Shown piece by piece: positions 47,094 through 58,286 of a stretch of DNA of 64,000 bases. The DNA comes from Epiperipatus broadwayi. Its lineage: Eukaryota; Onychophora; Udeonychophora; Euonychophora; Peripatidae. The stretch covers positions 6,135,576 through 6,199,575 of the forward strand of contig JAQFVV010000036.1 of assembly GCA_028023455.1 (NCBI GenBank), read 5' to 3'. The notes beneath the pieces were generated by a model. It was not told the origin of the DNA, searched no databases, and worked only from the letters and a program-made list of their open reading frames with translations. The position numbers and the translations under genes were made by a program. Within the stretch, counting starts at the first letter, position 1, and each line of letters starts with the position of its first letter.

Positions 47094-48190
47094 ATTATTA
47101 TTATTATTTTTTTTACTCTTATTAAACTAGATCTCAAAACAATACTGATTAATTTACTAAAAAAAACTTTATTGAATATACGGCTGATGGCTAAACTCCG
47201 TGAATGAAAGTGACTGGTTCACTTCCCATCCTGTTATGATGCCTAACTCTACTATGATGCCTAACTTTATACCGCTATTATTTTTATTTTGCAAGACCCG
47301 CCCATTATTTCATAACTTTAATAAATACAATTATAAAAATAAATAATAAAAGTTGACTCACCCTCGGTTTCTTCCAGCTGCTTTAAAATTTAATTTTAAA
47401 TTCGTTCATGATTGTAACAATATTTTGTTTTATACGTCTGTGCCAGTTTCAAACGGTAAAATTTATATTTGACCCACCTTCCAATTTCATTCTCATTCTT
47501 ATTCAATCCAATTCATAAAGTATGATTTACATTTAAAAAAAAAACAAACGGTTTTTTCTTTCCTTTTAAATTACAATGTTTTCCCTCACTACCCCTGATG
47601 ACAAATTTATATGAGGATGACCTATAGCTTATTTAAATCATCCTCGGGCGCCAGTCACCAGTGAGCAAGAAAGCTTAACAAAATTAAACTCAAAATTTAC
47701 TAAAAGTCATTTGAAAAAAAAATTTTTTTTTTTTTTTTTTTACTATGCATTAACAGAAAAAGTTATATATATAGTTTTTTTTTAATGTTCAATTTTTAGG
47801 GATGGAGAATAATTAGTCTCCTATTTGAGCAAGCAGTAAGAAAAAATGAATGCTATACTGTTGATTTTGATCAAAAACTCTAACGTTTGGATAATCGGGA
47901 AAAAAAATTTATATACTATATCATTAAATTCCCTTTTTTTTTTTTTTTTAGCAAAATTTTTATTTTATTTTATATATATCTGATCATTGGTCTCTTCAGG
48001 GGTGGTAATAAATTTCAGGCCTCACTATTTGGGTGTACTTAATCGGGGGGGGGGAATACTATGTATGGAGAAGCAATATATATATTGATTAAATTTACTA
48101 TTACTTTCACAACATATCATTGGTTCAGGGTCGTGGCATTGATCAAAAGCTCCACGTTTGGGCGTCCATAATCGGGGGAAAAAAAATCTA
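47094..48190 (-). other. 5' untranslated region of the LTR element with degenerate repeats and PBS-like site
   Basis: No open frame. On the minus strand TGGACGCCCAAACGTGGAGC (48168-48149) resembles a primer-binding site for tRNA-Lys, but starts 22 bases from the LTR end rather than 0-5. Related motifs (plus strand AACGTTTGGATAATCGGG near 47882; ATTTGGGTGTACTTAATCGG near 48027) suggest a two- or three-fold degenerate repeat. Long T and G runs are present. Confidence 0.4.
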
Positions 48191-51100
48191 TGTACCGGTC
48201 AAGCTAGCACATTCGCGCAACAGAATCCAGAGTCCAAGCAAAGATACCAAGCCGACCAGTATGAGATGGTTAGATCTCGAGACTGACCGCACTTCAACTC
48301 CTTCACCTGTGCTCCAAGACTCACGACCCTACGGATGACCACCTTGAAGATACATATAGATATCATTTTAACCGCGAGCCGACATAGGTCAGGGAGAAGC
48401 AATGAGACTCATAACAAAAAATGGAATTTATCAACTATATATATTTAAAACTAATTAATGCATAGGAAATCACATATATAATATAAAGAATTTTGAATTG
48501 GATTGAAATAAATAAGATCGAGAGCAGAGTAATTTATTAAATTGTATGTTTATTTTTGCAGATTAAATTTGACGATTTTTATATATATTATTCTTGCATT
48601 TTACAATTAAAATGCGCGTAGCATCTAACATTTTTGGAGAGCGCTTTAACATTCTCTCCTTACAATTAAAATTATTTTACATTTGTTGTGCTATTTGATG
48701 AAATTAAATATTGTTTTCATCATTTGCTTTATTATCTTATTGATCAGTCACTGCATTGTAGCTATGGGGCAGATTATGCTAATCCCTCTTATTTCATGGT
48801 TTTCAGCTAAGTAATCAGATGAAGCCTTGTTTTCACATATATGTGAAACATTTAAAGTCAAATTTATCTATAATATTATTATTTCAAACTATTGTACATG
48901 AGACCGAAACTAGCTCTTGAATATGTCAGACAATGGCTGAAACTTAATTTAAGGGAGGAAGAGTTGGCAACAAAAGAACCAATGCGCTATAGCGCTGGTA
49001 AACAGTTATAATAAATGTTGCTCTACGGATGGATTAATATTTAGGGTTTTGTGATCAACACCGGAGCCCTATGACCGATCGCCATGCTGCTAAAGAGGGT
49101 TGGGGTAGCTAACACTATTGCCTGGAATTTGACGTCAGGTCTTATTCGTGTGCGACCCAAGGAGTGTAAGAGGGATGGCCGTTCCGAGTCCCATCTTAAA
49201 GAAAAACGCAACATAACGAGAAAGTTTAAATGTATAATAAAATTATCACATCCGCCAAGCAAAAGAGTTGAAATAATTTAATATTTAGCCACGAGAACGA
49301 TAGCTAATCAGTGTAATCATTAGCGCCAACTCTAATATAGCATTTTAATAATCATATGCTATATGTGGGCATACTTTTAAATATTCTTTGCTTTCTAGTT
49401 TCACTCTCAAATAACACATTTGATTACGCGATTAATAAAAAAAAAGGGGGGAAAAGTATATTTGGAGGGCTTTTACAAAATGAAATAAATAACAAATATA
49501 CTTATTCAAGGCTTGGATATTGCTTAGTGAAAATTAAATTGAAATTTACTTTGGGTTAAAACAAGATTCCCATTTTAAAATTGCCAACAAATAATTAAAT
49601 AATCAAGGTCAAAATAATAATCAGCACATAGCCAATTCTTGACAGTTATTTAAGAGGGTTTCGAAACAGCGTGCATTAAGCTACGATAAATAATTATTAA
49701 ATGAAGAGGGGTCATTCTCTCTTCTCTTTATTATTAATATTGAATGCCCGCTGTTTCGAGGCATTAGCATATAATTTATATTTTTAAAATAAAATAAAAA
49801 AAAATAAAGAAACCATAGTCACAACTGCAGTGAGAAAATTGAAAATAAAATTATTAAAATCATTTAGTTAGGAAACATTAGAAAGTAGGTCAGAATTATA
49901 TAATTAAATTTAAGAATAAAATTTTACATTTAGCAATTTACTTGAATTCAAGATTTTAGAATTAAAATAAATTTTATAAGTCTAGACTTAAAGAAAAATT
50001 AATATATTGAACTGCAGTTAGAAATGGTGATGTTACCGGTCATCTTGTAGTACTTGAGCTGGAGTTACGGGAGTCTTTGTGGCGGCTTGCGGCATCATCT
50101 TCTTCCCACGGTTAGAGCGGAGATGTTATGGCGGCATACTGGTGATGGTGGTCTTTGGATGGAAGTAAAGGCCCGTCGCCTTCACTCTGGAGCTTAGCCA
50201 AGGCTGCCTGTTTTAGCCCGACATTTTCTCTCGAACAGATATAAAAATTATTGACTTAACTGGATGTCAAAATGTTCACGGTTGCTTTTGGTTCAGGATA
50301 CACGCTGGATTCAAAAGCTTAAAGATGATCAAAGAAGGCAAAAATTCACAGATGTAGCATTCAAGCTGTAAAGATTTCAAAGATTCAAAGCTGTCAAGGT
50401 TTCAAAAAAAGTAAAGATCTAAGATGGCTCCTCCACTTTACATGGCCTTTTTAAATGATCGCCTTATCAGCCCACACACCTTGGAATTTCATCTCCATCA
50501 AGATTACAAAATTTTTAATTTGCTTATGAAATTAGTGGTTGATTTCAAACATGCTGACATTCCTTTTAGGTGTTATAACTTTTCTCTGATTATCAAATTT
50601 TTAATTAAATCGAATTTTAATCAGTTTAATCCGATATTAGATTTTATTTTAATTAGTCAGGAATTTTGTTCTGATTTTATAATTTATGTGTAAAATCTTT
50701 GCTGTAAACATATTTTTAATTAGCGAGGTCTCCAAAATAATTTAGAATCAATTAGCTAGATTATTTTAAAATTGGCTTTTCTTTTTAGAAACCTAAGGCA
50801 GGTGTGGCATATACTGATACAATTGTTTACAGCAAAAACTTTACTAAACTTTTAATTCTACGAAAATACTTTTATTTTTAGAAAAAAAAATCTTTTTTCT
50901 TTTTAAAAAGAAACTTGTCAGCGCATTTGCAATCAATCACCCTTTCAATGTGTTTTTACATTAAATTGGTTTATAATAAAAATGAAACTTAAAATTTAAT
51001 AAATATTTTAATCACGCCACTAGGCTATATATATTCAATATAGGTGGATTATATTCCCACATACGAATTTAAGTAATGAATTATTAAATTGACGCTACAT

Positions 51101-51347
51101 TATTACTGTACTAAAAATAGTTTAAAAATATTACGCGATAAAATTATACGCTATAACTCTGGCAATACTATTCAATTATAGCGTTCTTTCGTATGTGCGT
51201 ATATAATGCTGTTTATATAGCCGTGATTGCAATTTTTAGCTTACAAATCTTAATTTAGACTTATTAAACAGGTTTGAACTTAGCACAGACGAGTGGGTTA
51301 TTAGGATGGTTGGTGAAACGGTGAGGGATTTGAAGACAACCGTTTCA
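48191..51347 (-). repeat. Long terminal repeat (5' LTR in coding orientation)
   Basis: 3157 bp. The 89-codon open frame at 50424-50693 (plus strand) is identical in both LTRs (42998-43267), but lies antisense to gag and matches nothing I know. The GC-richest part (about 50030-50420) could include the promoter and transcription start; no box was identified with confidence. Confidence 0.9.
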
Positions 51348-51503
51348 ATATATATATATATTGTCTTTAGTTTTAAAAGAGTCTGACTTTATTTACTTTT
51401 ACCATTGGAAACAAAAATGAAAATTAAAATATAAAAGCCACTAATATTATCATTGTGCAATACAAAGTTGCAGTAAAATCTTAGTTTAACTCAGTAACAC
51501 AAT

Positions 51504-51873
51504 ATTTTATTACAACACAGAGGCAAAACTTTCCATAGGGTAGTGCCACCCAGTCCAAACCAAAGTAATCAATGGATGCAGGAAGGTTTGTGCATAATTT
51601 CCTTATCCAGTACCTACTCATCCAACATTCCCAGACTAGTTACTATTTTGTGGCTTTCATAAGTGAGGAGCCTTGGATATGAAAACACTGCATCTAGATC
51701 TTATGATCTAATGAAACTCCATCCATCCATACATTGATTACCCTGCATCCATTGATTTTTTTCTGACTTGCACTGAGTGGCTCTATTGTATGGAGAGTTT
51801 TACCTCTGTGAAAACAGCTTGTGTAAACATAAAGGATGGTGATCATGTGATGTTTGGTGGCTTAATTTTATTA
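51504..51873. mobile_element. Family A head-to-head element, decayed, with 9-bp TSD
   Basis: Between ATTTTATTA (51504-51512 and 51865-51873). The antisense left copy to about 51720 has a broken ribozyme (CTTATGA and GTAAC on the minus strand); the sense right copy (from about 51743) carries the 3' part ending GATCATGTGATGTTTGG. Older than the copies at 31.5 and 53.5 kb. Confidence 0.65.
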
Positions 51874-51874
51874 T

Positions 51875-53490
51875 AAATAAACCTAACAAGAAATGCAGCA
51901 CCACAATGCATTAATGCAATAAACTCCAGTAAAAAAATCAAATCTCAATTAAGTTTTCTTTGTTTAATTATTGTTTAAAAGATTAAAGGTAATTGGCCCA
52001 TAGCTAACCAGTTATTCCTTTAATATAGTGTTTATGTAAATGATGATGAAGCTATCCTCAGTTTTAAAATAAACTACAGATGAAAAAACAAAAAAAAAAA
52101 CTCTTGATAAATTAGTTAACCAGCATGGTAAATAACAGGAAAAACAATATTTCTAACTCTTATGAATATTTTGAACTTTCTATGATGTTAATACTTTAAC
52201 ACACAAATACATATATATTGTAATAGATAGGTATGACAGAATTATAAATATGATATCTGAAGCTTACTTGGGCCATCATTTATACAATAGTTAAAAAAAT
52301 CATAAGTTCTTCCATGAGATTATCGTTGTTAAGCCTTCCAGATAATCTGGCTTCAAATGAAATTTAATTCTTGCACTTCAATTCTTTCAGTTTACTACCC
52401 TGTCTGTCTACTCCATTATTTACAATACAGTACTCCATATATCAATGGCCAGGCAATCATGCACACACATAAGATAGATGGTTAGTATGTGTAATGTACA
52501 ATAAAGATTAAAGAACTTACTTAAATATCAAAATTATGTTAACAATATTTTAATCTATGAGTAACATGTGAATTTATTAATATAACACACATAATATAAC
52601 ACAGGCAAGTGATATATGCACATACATAATGCTTGATAAAATAACATATGCCAAGCTATACTTTATATTTTCTGAAAAAAAAACAAAAACAATAGAAACA
52701 TGGTAACTTAAATATTAATTTATAAAAAATCAAGTTGCATCAGTTTGATATATTTTGGTTATATACATAAATATAATATCCATTAATGAATCTTAGTAGT
52801 TATCAGTTTATCAGAAAAATATCTAGATAAACAAAACATTTCTTAATGTTTTGATACAACTATTCAAGCTTTTAAAGTAATATTTATATATATCAAACTC
52901 TTTTTTTAAATATTTCATTGTATTATGTGCACACATATGCCATGTAGCTATTTTTATCAGTATCAATCCCAGTTTCTGAGTTTCACAGACATCCTTTATA
53001 TAGTTCATTGTGACTTCTATGACCTCGGAATCTATGCTGGTATGTTCTTGTTTCGGTTTATGTGATTTGGCAATATGTTTTCTGGGAGCTCATTTTTTCT
53101 TTTTGACAAATAGATTTTTCTCAGTTAAAAGATATTTTTTACAGGTTCAGAAAGAAGGCCCTCATTTCATATCAAGTCATATAACAATACATCTCATCAT
53201 GCCATGTTTGAGAGTTTTAGACATCTTGAGTTAAACATTCTTAAGACTAAGACTAATAATGCACGCGTATCTATCTATATCGTCTTCTTACTTTATAGTA
53301 AATGACACTTGGTAGGTCCTTAACTGAAGCCAACAGCACTTTCCCTACTGACAAGTTTTTTTTACCAACCAACAAAATAATATATGAGTCTCTTTTTAGG
53401 CAATAGTACATAATAACAAGGATGTGAATAAAAATAAGAATATATCTGAAATCTACTCCTTAAATTCCCGAGGAAGTGATTATCCCATTT
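51875..53490. other. AT-rich stretch; unidentified GC-richer patch at 53010-53360
   Basis: The patch has a broken minus-strand reading without a motif I can name; it might be a decayed retroelement. The remainder has no recognisable feature. Confidence 0.35.
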
Positions 53491-54039
53491 TTAACTTTGG
53501 CACAAACAGGCAAAACTCTCCATACAGTTGTGCACTCAGTGCAAGCCAGAGTAATTAATGAATACCAGAAGGCTTGTGCATAAGATCGCCATCTAGTGCC
53601 TACTCATCCAATATCCCCAGACTAGTTTCTGGCTTGTGGCCTTCATCAGTGAGGAGCTTTGGATTTGAAAGGACTGCACCTAGATCTTAGGATCTAATGC
53701 AAGTCTCCAGCAGCCACATTTTATCCCTGCTTATCTACAATAGTATGAGAACAAATTTGAAAACACAATAATATTTTCAATCTAAGCTCATTAGCTTATA
53801 TAGTCATATAAGTCTGAACTCAGTTCAATACTCATACAAGCCAGAAACTAGTCTGGAGATATTGGATAAGTAGGCACTAAATAGGGATTTTATGCATAAG
53901 CCTTCTTGCATCCATTGATTACTCTGGCTTGCACTAAGTGGCACTACTGTATGGAGAGTTCTGCCTGTTTTAATAACAGTTATGAGCAAGCATAAGAAAT
54001 GGTGATCATGTGATGTTTAGTGGTTTAACATTGGCACAA
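53491..54039. mobile_element. Family A head-to-head element with 15-bp TSD and intact ribozyme
   Basis: TTAACTTTGGCACAA (53491-53505) and TTAACATTGGCACAA (54025-54039) flank it, one mismatch in 15. The antisense left copy (53506 to about 53835) includes the full ribozyme and 5' region but lacks the last ~55 bases of the 3' end; the sense right copy (about 53836-54024) starts inside ribozyme stem II and keeps the complete 3' tail. Because each copy has parts the other lacks, the pair cannot be a simple fold-back of one cDNA. Confidence 0.85.
53614..53655 (-). ncRNA. Type I hammerhead ribozyme, family A
   Basis: Same architecture as 31615-31656: TCCTCA, CTGATGA (53649-53643), GGC-CACAA-GCC, GAAAC, TA loop, GTC (53622-53620), TGGGGA (53619-53614). 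All core positions intact. Two distant copies with identical 42-base ribozymes in more diverged surroundings suggest selection or recent common origin. Confidence 0.78.
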
Positions 54040-54682
54040 GCATACTACCTTATCATCAAGAAGTCTAATATTTCATACTTGTTATGGTAATATATAATAA
54101 TTCAAGGTTTTCTCTTGTTCTTTATTTTTTTAATTTTATATAATTTTTTTTTTTAACATTTTATATAATTGATTAATATCTTTCTCGACTTTGTTTGAAT
54201 TTTAAGTTAATAATTTCATAATTTTATTACAAAACATTTTGAATTATGGGATTTTCTTCTGAATTCATGTTAGATTATTATTTTAGTTTTTTGACAAATT
54301 GTTCAATGATTTATATTTTTAAATATAATTTTGATATTAAAAAGTATTTTTTAAAATTTTCATTATTTGCTGTTTTTCCACTTCATATAAGAAAATTAAA
54401 ATATATACCCTATAAGAATATTGAAGCTAATAAAAAGAAGTTTTTCATTTTCAATATTTCAGAGTATAAATGAACAATATATAAATCATTTTTAACTCTT
54501 TATTATCATATTGGCAGTTTGATATGTTTTGCCAAACTAAATGATTGCTCTAAATGTTAAAAATTAAATTACTCAAAAAGGCAACTATAAGGTCAATGAG
54601 TCCCAATATAATAAATTCGAGTGATATTAAATCTTTAGTGCACTAAATATGTTTTCACTATATAAAAATGAATAATCAGTCA

Positions 54683-54800
54683 AGCGTTGTTAGCCGAGAG
54701 GCCAGCGCAGCCGCCTTGCAAGCAAGCACTTGGTTGCAGACGGTTTTTGCATGTTAGCCTCCCAGCCGATGCTATGACATATGGAGAAAAAAAACTAGTC
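54683..54800 (+). repeat. Family C tRNA-derived SINE
   Basis: A-box GTTAGCCGAGAGGCCAGCG near the start, a degenerate B-box region before CCCAGCCGATGCTATGACA. The best-preserved A-box of the family in this window. Confidence 0.68.
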
Positions 54801-54984
54801 TTTCCAGAATATTTGTTTAGGACCAACAATCACGTTTATCAACTCAATCTATCAATATAATAATATTATTTAAATATCAACAATACAATCTACTTCATGT
54901 AAAATCTGGACACACAGATTAATGGTCCTTGCAAGGCTTTATTAAATAATGTTGCTAACTTGCATGTTAAGAAATATAATATTG

Positions 54985-55235
54985 CTGTAAACAAAAAGCT
55001 TTGCTAATTGCGCAACAAGCTTTGAGATAAATGCTTAGCAAGAGAAAGCATTTAAAATATCTCTATCTGAAAACCAACCCCTATCCCCTGACCAATGGTT
55101 TCATGCATTTGGCACTCCTCAGAGAGGCGCTAGGGTAGCTTCAGACACTAGATCTAAAAACACCAATCCAAAGCCAGCATTATCTAAGAGTTGACTATTG
55201 AGTAGAAAATCTGAAATTTTCAGACACCTAAACAT
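54985..55235 (-). mobile_element. Family D ribozyme element with intact hammerhead
   Basis: About 250 bp antisense. Read on minus: AGATTTTCTACTCAATAG, TTTTTAGATCTAGTGTCTG, ribozyme (55127-55085), GATAGAGATATTTTAAATGC, AAAGCTTGTTGCGCAATTAG. Single orientation here, but a related head-to-head pair lies 150 bp away at 55385-55785. Confidence 0.72.
55085..55127 (-). ncRNA. Type I hammerhead ribozyme, family D
   Basis: Minus strand: CCTCT (55127-55123), CTGAGGA (55122-55116), stem II GTGC-CAAAT-GCAT (one G-U), GAAA (55102-55099), stem III CC-ATT-GG plus A-U, triplet GTC (55092-55090), AGGGG (55089-55085). Stem I pairs over five bases. Every core position fits CTGANGA...GAAA...UH. Confidence 0.77.
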
Positions 55236-55384
55236 CTTCAAACCCAGAAAACTAACTCAAACAGCTATATGAGGCTGAGAGATCTTCAGCCAAACCATAT
55301 ATTAAAAGTCTTAGCAATATAACATTGCTTAAGACTAAAAGCAAAGACTATAAATAGTCAATAGAAAAATAAAAACTAGAGTCA

Positions 55385-55785
55385 TATATCACATGATTCC
55401 ACTTCTTTTTTAAGCTTGCAGGAAATAAACAAAGTTCTTTGTCAATTGCTCAACGAACTTTGAGATAAATACTTAGCAAGAGAAAGTATTTAAAATATCT
55501 CTATCTGACCCCCCTCAATCCCCTGACCAATGGATTAATGTTTTTGGCACTCCTCAGAGAGGCGCTGCTAGGATAGCTTCAGACCCTAGATCTGAGGAAT
55601 GCCAAAAGCATAAAACCATTGGTCAGGGAATGGGGGTGGTTTTCAGATAGAGATATTTTAAATGCTTTCTCTTGCTAAGAATTTATTTCAAAGCTTGTTG
55701 AGCAATTAGCAAAGCTCTTTGTTTATTTTTTACAAGCTTAAAAAAAAGTAGGGTCATGTGATATATGATTATTTTTATAATACTG
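55385..55785. mobile_element. Family D head-to-head element
   Basis: The antisense copy (about 55392-55590) and sense copy (about 55591-55780) meet inside the ribozyme region. Both ends carry the CATGTGAT-type 3' motif (ATCACATGATT on the left, GGGTCATGTGATATATG on the right). The antisense ribozyme has TAAT and the sense one AAAA in place of GAAA, so both are inactive. Confidence 0.7.
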
Positions 55786-56405
55786 CTATATTTATAATTT
55801 ATGGCCATTTTAAACTCAGATAAGAGTTGTTATTCCCTTGAAAGGTATTGTGCTGAACTTGGTCATTTTTTCATAAAGTGGCGAATAAAATAAAATAGAA
55901 AAAACAGTAGTTGTCATGTTAAAGATGTAATACTGGTATAAATGGTTTTGATAAATATTTGTAAATAATTAAATCTTTTAGATTTGTGAAGCAGTCTTTC
56001 AAGCTTATAATAAGTCTTAAAATCAACCTCTCTCATTATAAATGTAATTTACTGAAAATTTTCATTCATTAATAACTCGATGGAAAATTATCTATGTATA
56101 TATGTGTACTGTGGAATGAAATGAAGGTTTAAATGTTATTCATATCAAATGCTAGGATTATAAAAATGATTAGCTTAATTCAGGATCATGTGACTACTGA
56201 TATATAAAATAGTACTAATATATAATGTTAATAAAGCATGTGGATTTTAAAGTGATACCTACCAAACCAACAGAGTCATAATGATGATGATAGATAGTTA
56301 GCAATTATATAATTCTAAAAAGAACAATATATAATTCACTCGTGTACATACAAATTCCATTGTTGCCCAATCCTAACTTTCTAGTTAGTTAAAAAAGACT
56401 GCTCA

Positions 56406-56406
<1 letters not shown>

Positions 56407-56462
<56 letters not shown>
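56407..56462. repeat. (TA)28 microsatellite
   Basis: About 56 bases of uninterrupted alternating TA; able to extrude a cruciform. Confidence 0.95.
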
Positions 56463-56466
<4 letters not shown>

Positions 56467-56583
56467 CCTAATCTTATATTTAGATAAACTTATTATAATT
56501 CAGAAATAAATGATTAATAAAATTAATAAAAATATTAAATGACGAATTTAAAATAATAATCTACAATAGCATTACTTCATTTG

Positions 56584-56890
56584 ATTATTAAGCCAATAAT
56601 CATCATATGATCATCATTTCTTATGCTTGCTTATAACTGTTATTAAAACAGGTAAAACTCTCTATACGTATTGCTACTCAGTGGAAGCCAGAGCAATCAA
56701 TGGATTCCAGAAGGCTTATGCATAAAATCTCCATCTAGTGTCACTAGCCAAAAACTAGTCTAGGGATATTGGATGAGTAGGCACTAGTTGGGAATTTTAT
56801 AAGCAAGCCTCCTGGCATCCATTGATTACTCTGGCTTGCACTGAAATACGTATGGAGAGTTTTGCTGTTTTAATAATATCTTATTATTAA
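56584..56890. mobile_element. Family A head-to-head element (ribozyme 5' half absent)
   Basis: Antisense left copy (56592 to about 56745) with full 3' tail; sense right copy (about 56746-56882) starting at AGCCAAAAACTAGTCTAGG, i.e. inside ribozyme stem II. ATTATTAA flanks both sides (56584-56591, 56883-56890) but is low complexity. No CTGATGA box remains, so no ribozyme activity. Confidence 0.65.
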
Positions 56891-57688
56891 TGTAAAATAG
56901 ATGTTTAATTATCAAGAAGCTAAAAACAATAATCAAATAGATATAAAACAATAAATGTGATAATGTTGTTAAATTGTATATCAATTTGGTTTACATATAC
57001 ATAAATAAAGACTAAGTTGATTTAGATCCAAATATGTGTATTTTATAATATCAAAAATATTTAATTATTTATTAATTAGTCTTTAAATTATGCACTAAAA
57101 TATTGTTTTAGAAATATCATTTCTTTGAATGCATGTTGATTTTTATGTAATAAGTTTAGATTTTCATTTTTTATCTGCTACAAAATAATTCCGATAAGAT
57201 ACATAAATTAAAAAATAACAAACACAGTCTTCTATTTTAAAAATAGCCCATTAATTATTATGTACATTATAATAGTTAATATAAGAAATCAAGATTTATA
57301 AAGAAGTTTGTGTGTGGTTTGTTATATATATATATTCTGATAAGGTTTGTTAGATATATATTCTGATAAGATATGCATTTTTGAATTCTTTGTATTTGTA
57401 CAGTTACACTTTAGTTAAAGTGGATTTGAACACAGACTTTTAATCTTCCTTTAGCTATCCTCTCCATTTATATAATCATTACACATGACCACACATATAT
57501 GAATAAGTGTGGTTTTAATTTCTCCTTATTTGTAATAATAAAAATACTTAATTGTAAATTATTAGAGAAAAAATATATAGTTAATAATAAATTTGGCTGA
57601 ACGTTTTCGAGGAACCGTGCCTCATACTCATAGCCTTCATGAAAATGTACTTAATATATGTAAATGAGAATATTCAAATGAGTTACTG

Positions 57689-57882
57689 TTACGTAGCCCA
57701 TTTTTTCGAGATGTCGAAGCACGTGTCTCTTCTGTTGATTGCATGGATGTCTCTGTTAATGTAGAATGCCTCCTTTATTTTTCTCCTGTAGTCGTTTGGT
57801 TCTGAGCATAAAATAATGGGGTTAGCGGGAATGAAATTGTGCCCTGATTGTTTAGTATGTTCAAAAAATGCAGAAGATGTAC
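57689..57882 (-). pseudogene. Penelope-like GIY-YIG C-terminal fragment (left copy)
   Basis: Minus strand: FFEHTKQSGHNFIPANPIIL, then CSEPNDYRRKIKEAFYIN, INRRDTCFDISKKWAT stop. Only the last third of the endonuclease domain is present. One residue differs from the right copy (I versus V in NPxIL). Confidence 0.85.
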
Positions 57883-58286
57883 ACATAATATTCAGAACTC
57901 CACCCAACACTAATAGGTTGATCAATAACTCCAAAGACTACATTGATCCAGCGCTCACCCCACATGTGGTGTACTCCATTTCCTGCCCCCAAGCCGGATG
58001 CCATGCCACATATTATGGTGAGACGAAAGCCACAATTAACACCAGATTGGCTCAACATCGGTACACCTTCAACAGAGCCCAAACGAACAGCAGTACATCT
58101 TCTGCATTTTTTGAACATACTAAACAATCAGGGCACAATTTCATTCCCGCTAACCCCGTTATTTTATGCTCAGAACCAAACGACTACAGGAGAAAAATAA
58201 AGGAGGCATTCTACATTAACAGAGACATCCATGCAATCAACAGAAGAGACACGTGCTTCGACATCTCGAAAAAATGGGCTACGTAA
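57883..58286 (+). pseudogene. Penelope-like GIY-YIG endonuclease fragment (right copy)
   Basis: IIFRTPPNTNRLINNSKDYI, then PHVVYSISCPQAGCHATYYG ET (GIY-YIG core as VVY...YYG), RLAQHRYTFN, FFEHTKQSGHNF, EAFYINRDIHAINRRDTCF, KKWAT stop. The nuclease domain is nearly whole, but the reverse transcriptase is missing, so it is a 5'-truncated dead copy. Upstream open codons (57816-57882) belong to the antisense copy. Confidence 0.88.

Larger units (their letters stand above)
40768..51347 (-). mobile_element. LTR retrotransposon with 3.15-kb LTRs and only gag-pro
   Basis: Two direct repeats (40768-43921 and 48191-51347) begin TGTACCGG and end CCGTTTCA on the plus strand, so both have TG...CA ends in either reading. 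Outer flanks are ATAT on both sides (a 4- or 6-bp duplication inside a TA run). The internal 4.3 kb encodes gag (47093-45315) and a retropepsin (45255-44347) on the minus strand; no reverse transcriptase, RNase H or integrase is present. The LTRs differ at roughly 1-2% of sites by eye, so the insertion is fairly recent and must have been moved by another element's enzymes. Compare terminal-repeat gag-only (TR-GAG) elements of plants. Confidence 0.88.

Noticed and set aside
48173-48188. Polypurine tract before the right LTR, suggesting plus orientation of the LTR element
   Set aside because: gag and protease are on the minus strand, and the run GGGGGAAAAAAAA recurs in the degenerate repeats of the leader, so orientation was set by coding sequence.
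51605-51670. Family A copy at 51.6 kb as an active hammerhead
   Set aside because: Both core boxes are mutated (CTTATGA, GTAAC).
53506-54024. Simple self-primed fold-back of one cDNA as the origin of head-to-head pairs
   Set aside because: The right copy keeps about 55 bases of 3' end that the left lacks, and the left keeps 5' sequence that the right lacks; one cannot be templated entirely by the other.
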